Shown here one piece after another: positions 33,050 through 43,234 of a DNA stretch of 64,000 nucleotides (the stretch's first letter is position 1; each line of letters opens with the position of its first letter). The translations under genes and the position numbers were made by a program. The notes under the pieces are model-generated. The model saw nothing but the letters and a program-made list of their open reading frames with translations, did not search any database and had not been told where the DNA came from. The stretch is from Bombardia bombarda (Eukaryota; Ascomycota; Sordariomycetes; Sordariales; Lasiosphaeriaceae), in the NCBI GenBank assembly GCA_030512295.1, contig JAULSR010000006.1, forward strand, positions 1,550,001-1,614,000, read 5' to 3'.

Positions 33050-34098
33050 CTTGTCGAACACGAGGCACCAAAAGACAGCAGGAAACGGTCATCACTCAAC
33101 CTTCATTCACTTGTCAGCAGCACCAATTGGTCTGGTCCATACTTGACTGTCGTTGTCCATCATCACACAGGTACCCAGGTACGTTATCCCAAGCTCTCCC
33201 AAGATCCTCTCAGATCAGATCCAAGCTCCCGGCTATTTCTCCGTTTTGTGCGATTTCATGATGCGATTGCAATCGCGATGCTGCGGCCGTCCCTTACTAT
33301 TTCCCCACAACTCGGCGCGGTATCCGTCTTACTATCGCGGTCCCAATGTCGCGGGCCGCGCGGAATTGTGATCTTCCAAATTTACACACACCGCTCACAC
33401 CTGGCACCTCATGGCTGGCTGGACCTGACGGGTGCCTGCCTCTGGGCCTTCCAGTTCTGGCTTTTCAGGCTTGTTTGGCCTGTTTGGCTGGTCTGGTTTC
33501 TGCTGTCTTGCGGCGTTGACGAAGGGGTGTGGTGGTGGTGGGTGGTGGGTGTGCTTGGTTGTGTCCTGTAAATGGTACCTGCCGGCCAAGTTGGAATGGT
33601 TGCGCAGCCAGACTGCATGAAGTGCCGCGCACCCGCAGCGTGTGCCTCACACACCGATCCAACCCTGAGCCATTCTTTTGCCCTTCTTTGCACAGCACGA
33701 TTAGCGTCGTTTGTTTCAGCTTTTCATCCCGCCCACCCACTTGCATCCAAACCAACGGCGGCCCTGACTGACCGGAACTTGGCTAACAAAAGGCAGCCTC
33801 CCGTCAACCTGAGCCCTGCGAGATCGAATACCTGACCTGCCCGACCCATTCATTACCTGTCGTCGTCCTATCTGTCCTATATCTCGTCATAACCGCGACA
33901 GCACCAGCCAATATACCTAGATCGCAAGCCGGACGCCTGCCTCGATACCTCGTACGCCCTCAACATATTCGGATGCGCGCTGCCCTGTTAGGCACACCTG
34001 CGCCCACACCCCCAGCTGCGCTAGCTGTCTGTCGTGCTGCAGGGACGCAGCAGGTCTGCATTCGGCCGGCCAGGATATAGGGGGGAAATTCTATCGCC

Positions 34099-37000
34099 AT
34101 GGTTTCTTCTTTAGTAGACTCGGCCGTGCCTCGGCCCTCGACGGGCGGCGTCGCCTCCACTCACCAAAGAATGTCTTCGCGGTCGCGGGCCCAGAGCATA
34201 TCCAGCGACAGGCCATCGAGCACAGCACACAGCATGATGTCGCCCCCGCTGTCCGTGTCCCCCGAAGCGGCCTTCATCGCTGCTTCCGCCGCCTCGCAAA
34301 TCATTACCAACGACCACGACAGCCACGCCGACGCCTGGTACGATCAGCACGGCATCGAGCCGTCGGGCGAGCCAGCCGTGGTATCGCCCGCTGCCCTGCA
34401 GTTGGTCAACAACTTCCTTGACCAGCTTCTCTTCAATTTCCTTGCCATTTCGCGATCAACTAGCCTATCGGCTTTGCGCCCAGCCGTGTCCGAGGTTCTG
34501 AAGCCCAAGCTTGCCAAGGACGCCATCAATGGCGCCGATGAGGAGCTCCGAGAATATCTTGGAGGCGACGATGAGGATGCGCAGCCACAAGATCAGACTG
34601 CGCCCTACGACTGGGACCTGGAACTGGTCTGGAAGCGCACCCGTCTGCGATGCATGGTGTACTCCTCGCTCGGCGACATGGAGGAAGAGGACGAAGACTA
34701 CCACACGGAAAAAGAACACCTCGACAGTGGCGTCAACCGAGTTTCCGAGGCGGTATCCCCTGCTGTTGCAATCTTTCTGACCTCCATCCTCGAGTTTATG
34801 GGCGAGCAGGCCCTAGTCATTGCGGGCCAGGCATCATATCATCGTATGCGCTCAAAGTACGAGAAGGAGTTGAAGGAAGGCGCGCGAAGCCCCGTCGACG
34901 TCACCGATAAAGTTGTCGTTGAGGAGCTCGACATGGAGCGCGTTGCTCTTGATCGCACTCTTGGTCGTTTATGGAGAGCGTGGAAGAAGAAGATTCGATC
35001 ACCCGTAATTGGCGGCGTAGACAACGCTCTGATCCGCTCCTTCTCGAGGGATTCAATGCGTGGCGCATTCGCACACCTGCGCTCACCCAGCATCAACGCC
35101 GAACACCCAGTCCCCGCGACCGTGCCCGAGCCTACTGCTAAAATCGAGGCCAGGGAAGTGCTTCATGAAAAGGATGAAGATATCGAAGAGCCAATTGACG
35201 AGTACGTGGTTGCCGCAAACATTCCCCTACCGCTGGGGCCCGATGATGTGGAAGAGATTGAAGTTCCCGGACTTGCGTCATACAGCGACGATGAGGAGGA
35301 GGAAGATGACGCGGTTGAATGGCCAACCCTGTCCCGGCGTAAAAGCATGATGATATTCAAGGCCCACCGTCCTCTAACGCCACCCTTATCTCAACCCAGC
35401 ACCCCTGTTCTGAAGACGAGGAAGCGCTCGAGTTCGCTGCCGCTTCCTACTGTGGCCCGATATGGCTCTGCGAAAAGGCAACGACTGGAGCAGATTGATA
35501 TAGTACTTACCTCAGACGCGCACACAGACGAAAAGGCGGCTTCGAATGATACGGCAATCGATGTGACCTCGATTGATGTGGAAGCCGATAGTCTCACGTC
35601 GGGGGCTGGGACTCCTGCAACTGCTAGATCAGACGCTGCAGACAGACTCAAAGTAGCTGAGTTTGATACCACACCCGTTTCCCCTGTGTCCTCCGAGGAA
35701 TCGGGTCTGGAGGGTGATGGGGACGTGTCAGACATTGCCGAGGACGATGATGAGGATGAGATATTTATTGAAGAGCCGCAGATTCTCACATCGTCGAGAA
35801 TATCAATTTCAGGCCGTAGCTCATCGCCCTCGACATCGGACCATGGACGCCCGGGAGCAATCAACACCAATCTGCCAGTCCGAACGCCTAGTGTGCATTC
35901 GGCGCGCTTGATTGATGTGACTGGCCCTCGCAGCCCCATCGTGGTATCGCGAGGCAGTCCCATTGACCCGAGCGAGCATTACCGTCCGCGTAGTATGTCT
36001 CGTAATAGCGGAGGTAGGACGCCTCCAATTGCAGAGGATAGGCCGCTACGTTCGCCTGAAATCACGTCTGCTCCCAGGTCATCCGGAAACTTTGGCGGAA
36101 AACTGGGACTGGCAGCGAGTGGCATCGATTCCGAGGTTCTGTCACCCAGTCCCATGGGGAATAGCCTTGCTATCATACCCGAGCCGATGCCAACGGAAGA
36201 TTTCGAGCAGAAATGGCCGCCACGACAAGCTTCAACGCCTCCTTCGTCCATGAAGCCAACGACCAAGGTCACCATCTTACCTTCCACGACAAACTCGGGG
36301 ACTTTCTTGATTGAGGACTCACCGGAACCATACAGGAGGGGCCCGGTCCATAATCGGGTCACATCGTCTTCGTCGTCGGCCCTTTCCGCCACATTACCAG
36401 GACCTCCAGCAGTGCCCGACCGAAGTCCAAGCCGTCAAGCATTTGCCAGCGCCTCTGATGCCAAACAGCCTTCCACGATTGGTTTGGTGACAATAGAGCG
36501 CCCTCGTATTCGCACGCCTTCAGAGTCGCTCGCTTCGATTTCCCAGCAGCGTGCGAGCGGGTCTTCGTCTTCTTCCTCGCCTAATAAGGCGAAGAATGCA
36601 CGAACTTCGGAGGAAAGCACACCGACACCGGCTGATGTTGCCCGTAATTTCGAGCAGCTCATCCACAGCGACCAGACGATTCAGTATACGCTGACCCCTG
36701 AGAGCATGCGAGATATGGACGTAAGTTTGTCTGTAATTTCCCAACCATCTGAACAATAACTGACTGATTTTCAGACGCAATCTCTGTCGAAGAGGTCGCA
36801 TACCACTGGTAGCCCGGTTCTTCCTGGTAAGAACAGGAAGAGTGAGGAGGCTCGTCAGCTTGGAGACCGATCTCGATCATCATCAAGCGCCAGACCGAGC
36901 GATCTCAGCATATCGACCTCGGTCGCTCGTACTGCGGTTGCTCCAGCATACCCCTTCCCTGACATACAGCGGAACAGCAGTAGCTACAGCACCATTAGTG

Positions 37001-38340
37001 CCAATGCAGGCAAGTCAGTGGTGTCAGCGTCGCGATCCGCACCCGCTATTCCTCCCAAGTCCCGCTCCAACGCACCCCAAGCTAGAGACGCAAGGATGCC
37101 GCGGGAGTCTGTCGCGGACTTGGCCGATTTCATCCGTTCAACTGGCCCCATTGGCGGTGCTGTAGCTCCGGCAATCCGTGCTCCTGGCCCAAGTGCTGTG
37201 TATAACCCCGCCGGTCCTGTCCCTGTGCCTAGTACTGGCGGCGGTCACTCCAGCCGAACTTCGACAGCCAGCAACCCCAATCGAGTGCGACTTCAGGCTC
37301 GTGATGCAGCTGTCGACTACAGGGACGACAACTCTGACCTGATTGACTTTATTCGCCGCGGTCCGCCCAGTGATACGGGTAACCCACGGATCCCGAGAAC
37401 GGTGGCTCCCTTCCGAACCACGATGGATTCGGATCAGATGTCTGGCGCCGTAGGCGGTAAAGCTGTGGATGCGCTCATTCGGGACGTCAATGTCAGAAAC
37501 AGCCAAGCTTCGACGAGCGTCACCGAGTACTCGATGCCGCCATCAGTTCAGTCGTCGATCAATTCCCAGAGCGCATTACTTGGACGGACCAATGCTCCGC
37601 CCAGCGGTAACAGCCGTCTTGGAGGCGTGGATGACGACATGCCCATGCCCCAGCGCAAGACCCGTCGCGTACGCGACCCCTACGCCATCGACTTGAGCGA
37701 CGAGGACGAAGAAGATGACGATCTGACGCCACAGCCGAAGAAGCGGGCGCCGACACAGGAGGAGAGTCTCATGGACTTCTTGAAGAACGTTCCCCCGCCA
37801 CCTGAGCCGATTGTTCGGCCTCAGCCGGTCACGCAGATAGCGAAGAAGAAGGCCAGCACCCCAGGTTTGATGGCCAGATTCACCAGACGCGACAGCGGAG
37901 TCCGAGGACAGGCACCTGGCTCTTCTGCCGGCATTGGTCCCAAGAGCCCCCCGAGACAAGCGGTGATTGAGCCGCCGAGGAATGTCAACAATCGTGCCAG
38001 CACCCCCAAGGGGCACATCCCCATCCAGATCAGCATGCCACCCGGGGCTGACAAGTACGCCCCGGGTCTTGGTGTCTCGCGGCCAGGAGGAGGAGGCATG
38101 ATGGGCGGTCCGCCGCCGCCGTCGGGCGGTGGCGGGCGAGTTCAGATGAAGAGGTTTGAGCCACGCGATGCCGTGTCGGTTCCGTCGCGCGGAACATCGG
38201 ACTTGGCCGACTTTTTGATGAACTCGGAGCCGCCGCCGACAATGGCAATGCCGAGTCAGCTTGTGGCGGGCCAGAGCGAGTCGAATAATAATAGCTTCTC
38301 GAAGGTGTGGGGAAGGCGGAAGAAGTCGGGCATTGCTTAA
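34099..38340 (+). CDS. Large protein with candidate tandem H2B/H2A-like histone folds and L-x-D-F motifs
   Basis: Two exons, 34099-36720 and 36775-38340, give 1,395 residues. The 54-bp intron has a GTAAGT donor, CTGAC branch and CAG acceptor. Residues 1-95 are disordered. Residues 96-156 (SPAALQLVNNFLDQLLFNFL, then LRPAVSEVLKPKLAKDAING) align by eye with H2B alpha-2, alpha-3 and alpha-C. After an acidic linker, 219-290 (VSPAVAIFLTSILEFMGEQA, LVIAGQASYHR, then a basic helix ending TLGRLWRAWKKK) resemble the H2A alpha-2 segment. The rest is mostly disordered, Ser/Pro/acidic sequence. The C-terminal third has four copies of a motif like DLADFIRSTGP. I recognise this as a conserved filamentous-fungal protein but cannot name it. 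The histone-fold reading is inference; a nuclear or chromatin role would follow from it. Confidence 0.85.
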
Positions 38341-41001
38341 TTTGACAGGCAGGCAGCATAGTGGATGGCCAGATTTATATGGCTTGTGTTTGATGTGTTA
38401 TATATTTGATTGGCTTCTTTGCACATTCTGGATTCGTTTTGCTATGCGGCTTAATCATGGCTTATTATTATATCTATATTCGGGGGGTTTCGACGATTCA
38501 AAAACATTTGAGGACATTTTGCGCTGGGATTTCTGCTTGTTTATACTACGTCGTGTTGATTGGAGAAAGAGGAGGCAGGCGACAGCGAAGAGAGATATGA
38601 TGTGGCTTTGGTTGAAGAGATTCTAGCAGCCAGCTAGCTGGCTCCCTTTTTTTCTCTTTTGCAAAACAAAGAAGCGAGCGGAAGGTTTTGCTTGGGCTGA
38701 AACTATTTCTGTGTGTGTGTCGGTGTGTGTGTGTTTTTAAATGGGATGGAAGCTCCCTCCGGGTTGGGGTGTGTTGAGGCAAAGTTTCAAGATATATCAA
38801 GTTTGTTGATTCGTGTATTTACTTTTATGGGATTACTTACTGCTGGTGGATCTATCTTTTCATATGTTCTTTGGGGCAACGTAACACAGCAGCTATCTAT
38901 GGAGCGATAAATTCCTGCTTTTTATGCCTACTGCCATACTTAGTTTCCTGTACATGAATTTGAATTGGTGCTTTAGTTTTTATAACTGCGTTTTGAGTGC
39001 TTGGTTTGTGAAGTTGTAAATCTTCTCTGGTAAAAGGGGGTTTGAGAGCTTCAATGTGAAAAATTTGGAGGATTGAAGATGAAGGTCCATGTGTGTTTGT
39101 TGTGTGTTTGTTCATCTCGCTGTCTAATCTTGATACGAATGAGATGTGGTCTTGCCGGTGTAAGGTATGGTATCCCGTAGTACTGGGCCATAACTGTTTC
39201 AAAGGAGAATAGGGGTATATGGTGTTTGGTTACCCGCCTGTTGTCACCCCCTTTTACTCGCTTATATATGTACACAATGGACCAGTCTACTACCGATGCA
39301 CTTCCTTATCTCTCCCTATCTTTACAACCTAGACAGTTTGTTCTCTGGTTGTGCCGCCTGCTCAAAAGTTGGGAGGGGGGTCACGAATGTAGATCGGTTA
39401 TGTCTCGGTTCAATATGGGGTGGGCATGCAAGACTGATCATGTGAGTGACGAGCCATGCCCAAAGCTCTCTTCCCCGGCGGCGTCCCAAGACAATGTTGT
39501 TTAATATGTGTGCCGCGGTTGGTGACTGACTGACTGACTGACTGACTGAGCGCCTTGCCTAAGATAGTCTGCCTCATAAGCGTGGTGGTTGGGACGACCC
39601 GGCATTTGACTGTCTTGGCAACTTGCTGTGCCGCCTGTTTGAGAGAGATTAATGTAGATAAAAACAAGGTCGGACCTATCATCATGGCAGCAGCGGTGGG
39701 TGTGCTATTATGGCGTCTAACATTAGTTCCGGAATCGATCTAGTTTGCTCTTCTCACGCCCCCATCCCGTCCAGGGGCTGTAGTGAACCAAGGTTGTGAA
39801 CTGATAGTCAGCCAAGGCTGGCGGCGCATTTGGACGTTAGTTCCATTGATGAGGAGGAAAAGATGGGGTGTTTAGCCGTTGTGATGAGCGGTGCAGGCGG
39901 CTTTGATTCTGGGTCGGCTAACCTGCCTCGTTTGCATCTGGATTTGGGTATCTTGTAACAATGCAGGTTGTGTCTTACACCCATCTCAATTGTCCGAGAT
40001 ATACAAACACAGCAGTGGCAAGAGTGGCTTTGACATGTTGCATCGGGCGTTTTCGTGTCTGACTGAATGGGGATGGACGGGCCGGGAATGAATGAATATC
40101 CCGAAACGGTCTTGTGCACCTTCCACCTCTCGCCCATGGAACCGAAGTCAAAGTTGCAGTCTGACAGACAGCAATTATTAGAGACGGAAAGTGCAATGGC
40201 CTCGCTCTCTCCTTCCTCGTGGTGTGGGGTGGGGGTGTGCACCTTTGGTTTGCACCGTGCCTAAATCCATATGATGACAGCATATCCCGTATCAGCTAAC
40301 TGACTGATCAGTGGGTCCCACCCGCACTCACGATGGATGCTGAGTGGTCAAGGCAATGCGTACCTTCCCGGTACCTCGACTCAACTGTACTTCATGTAGG
40401 AAGGTACGAGGAGCACTAGGCTTTGGTTTTTATTTGATTTCCAAAATTGATATGCGTCAAATAGCGCCGAAGCTTCCGACTCACTCGTAGCTTTTTACAT
40501 CCTCACACGGTGCCCCTCGTCATCCCTGCTTGGATAACCGTCCGACCCCAGCCAATCCAGCCTTATCGCCGCCCCGCGCCTCACTCACACCAGCGACGGC
40601 CGACAACTGATATACGAACCGCAAACGACTCCAAGCCACACCAGTTCTAATATCCAGACTCAGGTAGGTATCCAGTCAGGGACAGTGGCAACACGACAAG
40701 CCAGCCAGGGTAAAAGGACCGAAAAAAGCAACCAGAAGTCCACGAATAAGTTCATTCACCTGGTCTAGTCTGGCCAGCTGGAACCATGCATGCGTTGTGT
40801 TGCATGAGAAGGCGGCCGTGAGACGTGAGACGTGAGACGGGTGAGGTGACTGGTCATCAGACCCCCCGTCACCCATTTAGACCCCGTCATTACGAGATAC
40901 ATACGACAATCATAACGCGAGAGAGAGCCTGAGAGAGAAGGATCTACCCGCAAACGCACCCCCAATTCAAGCCCAGACCTCCCGGTACGAAAGTAACGAA
41001 A
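38341..41001. promoter_or_regulatory. 2.7-kb region between tandem plus-strand genes
   Basis: No believable gene. The left part is AT/T-rich 3' flank. There are GT runs near 38711-38734, TGAC repeats at 39527-39549 and three TGAGACG units near 40819-40838. The last few hundred bases are the ATG5 promoter and leader. Confidence 0.5.
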
Positions 41002-41919
41002 ATGGCGTCCCCGTCATCAGCCTCGCCCAGGTCGCCCTCGTCCCCACTGCCGTCATCTTCCTCGTCTCCAGCATCCCTCCCCCAGACGCTATGGGGGCTG
41101 CAGATCCCCCTGCACATCACGCACACGTCGCAGCCGACGACGGCTCCCTTCATCACGTCGGTGCCGCGCTTCGGCTATCTGGCCCTCCTGCTGCCGCGCC
41201 TGTCAGCCTACTTTGGCGCCCCCTGCTCCAGCTTCCACCACGAGCACGTCCAGCTGCGCAACCTCGCCCTCGGCCTGCTCGTCGACCTCTACCAGCCCCA
41301 AGCCCTGCCATGGCGCCTCGTCGTCGGCGACGGCCCCGAGTGGGACATTGCCGACACCTTTATGAACTCTGCCAAGGAGGCCGACTTTGTCCGCCACGGC
41401 AACGCCAAGCAGATCATGAGCCTGTCCAAGGGGAACACGACTGCCCTATGGAATGCCGTGCAGGACAATGATTATGGTGCTTTTGCAAAGATCAACTACC
41501 ACTTGCTCAACGCCCCCATCGCCCTCCGCAACGTCCCGCTCCGCATCTACATCCCCTCATCGCCGCCAAGCGCCAAAACCAGTGGAGGTGGTGATGACGA
41601 TGCAGCGGCAGCAGCGGGGTCCTTCAAAGTTATGCAGACACTAGTACAGCCACGACTGTCAAACAGTAAGCACACCCCTTATTACCATCCACTCCACCTC
41701 CAGAAGGAAGCTTACCACCTCAAAATAGGGGCTTCCCAAACACTAGGCGTTGCCCTCAAGAATATCCTCCCTGCCCTCTTCCCCAGCAGTCGAGACCCTG
41801 TCTTGGCCAACGTTGTCCTCCATGGAGCACCCGTGCCTTTCAAGGCGCCACTTGAGGAGCTCATGCGCGAGGCTTCCTATCCCGACGGCTGGCTCTGTCT
41901 GGTTGTGGTCTTGCTATGA
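41002..41919 (+). CDS. ATG5: Autophagy protein 5
   Basis: Two exons, 41002-41665 and 41729-41919, give 284 residues. The protein is joined to Atg12 by an isopeptide bond, and with Atg16 the conjugate acts as the E3 that places Atg8 on phosphatidylethanolamine at the forming autophagosome. The ubiquitin-like folds are clear: LWGLQIPLHITH, FGYLALLLPRLSAYF, LPWRLVVGDGPEWDIADTF, then MNSAKEADFVRHGNAKQIM with the Atg12 acceptor most likely Lys125, ALRNVPLRIYIP, and the C-terminal LGVALKNILPALFPS and PDGWLCLVVVLL. An N-terminal Ser/Pro stretch and a Gly/Asp/Ala insert are lineage-specific. The 63-bp intron (GTAAGC donor, TAG acceptor) is a multiple of three and has no stop, so the frame also reads straight through it; splicing restores PRLSNRASQTLGV. 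Confidence 0.96.
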   Translation: MASPSSASPRSPSSPLPSSSSSPASLPQTLWGLQIPLHITHTSQPTTAPFITSVPRFGYLALLLPRLSAYFGAPCSSFHHEHVQLRNLALGLLVDLYQPQALPWRLVVGDGPEWDIADTFMNSAKEADFVRHGNAKQIMSLSKGNTTALWNAVQDNDYGAFAKINYHLLNAPIALRNVPLRIYIPSSPPSAKTSGGGDDDAAAAAGSFKVMQTLVQPRLSNSKHTPYYHPLHLQKEAYHLKIGASQTLGVALKNILPALFPSSRDPVLANVVLHGAPVPFKAPLEELMREASYPDGWLCLVVVLL

Positions 41920-42502
41920 TAATGAACGGCAGTAACCTCTAACCCTTGCTACCTACCTGGGTACATATGAATCGATGAAGCTACCTTACATAGAACTACC
42001 CATATTGATATACTGTGGGCTAGGTAGAATATGTCCAGTTCACACAAGAACAACAACAACAACAAGAATAATAATAATCATGATACGTACAAGAGAAGTG
42101 AACGGTGATGATATATATAATGCGTGTATGTTATATATACCTATAGATGTGTATGTTTAGCGATTATCTTAAACATACTATATATTCCTTCTTCTTCTCT
42201 CTGTCTCTCCACGTCTCTCTTTCCTTCTTGTGTGCCCAGGTCTTTTCGGGCTGGCCCCCTTTTCTGATGCGCGACCATCATCTTTTCAACCGCCTCTCTT
42301 ATTGTGTATTCACCCCCCACACACAGAGCAAGAGACAAGATGATTTGGAAGCAAAGACACCCACCCCCTATCCAATGAATTAGAAGAATGATTTTATGTG
42401 TTGCAATGCCACCCATGTGTCTGCCATCGGTCAGTACTGCTTTTTCGCTCGACGAAGCCCATGCCAAAACACAAGTAATGGTTAGAACAACACGACACGA
42501 CA

Positions 42503-42503
<1 letters not shown>

Positions 42504-42542
<39 letters not shown>

Positions 42543-42550
42543 CACACACA
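42504..42550. repeat. (CA)n microsatellite
   Basis: More than twenty CA units with a single A insertion, in intergenic sequence. Confidence 0.97.
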
Positions 42551-42766
42551 AAACCACCTAGAGTAGTATATAGTAATAATAATAATGGTCCTAACCAAAA
42601 AGAAAGAGAAAAAAGGAAAAGAGAGAACAACACATCCATCCAAACCAAACCAAACAAACCAAACAAAAAAGCATTGGACACGTTTCACAACATCGTGGTA
42701 TCTCCTTCGTGTCGCTGCCCCCCATCCCCCATCCAGAGGTATCCACTTCACTGCTTATCGAAACAC

Positions 42767-42799
<33 letters not shown>
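42767..42799. repeat. (CAA)11 microsatellite
   Basis: Eleven CAA units on the plus strand, intergenic. Confidence 0.95.
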
Positions 42800-43234
42800 C
42801 ACCGCACTCTCACGAAACGCAATAGCAAAAGTTTGAGCAAAAGAAAGATTAACAATGACACACACACACACACACACAGAGGGAGAGGGACAACCATGTA
42901 AATGCTATGAACCGGAAACAACAGAACAAAACAAAACAAACAAATAGGGGCCAGGCCAGAACCAGGCCAGGCCCGCGCCGCCCGCCCACCCCAGCCAGCC
43001 AGCCTTGATGTCAGAATAAATAGTGATGAAAACCGATCCAAGGAAGAAAGAAAGTATCCAAGAAACAAAAAGGAGACATGCTGGGAATTAATTGGGATCG
43101 AAAGTAAACCAGATCAGATCGAATCCAACAAAACGACGCCAATAATATTCGCAGACAAGGAAAGAGATGTCAGCTACTGCTGCCGACAGCATTCCCCAGC
43201 CCCCATCTTCATGCTGATACAACCACCCTCAAGC

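Larger units (their letters stand above)
29240..34098. promoter_or_regulatory. 4.9-kb gene-free divergent region
   Basis: No convincing gene. The longest frame, on the plus strand at 30397-31287, begins with TTG and its translation is Cys/Arg/Ser-rich and featureless. The region contains GATGC(C/A) repeats at 31713-31742, a (CGT)n run at 33016-33049 and many CTGTCTG-type short repeats. It must hold the promoters of the decarboxylase and of the histone-fold candidate gene. Confidence 0.45.
41920..43234. other. Convergent intergenic region with CA and AAC microsatellites
   Basis: 1.3 kb between convergent stop codons of ATG5 and the transcription factor. It holds (CA)n at 42504-42550 and 42859-42879, (CAA)n at 42767-42799 and ATAATA stretches near 42068-42120. 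No gene is visible. Confidence 0.55.
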
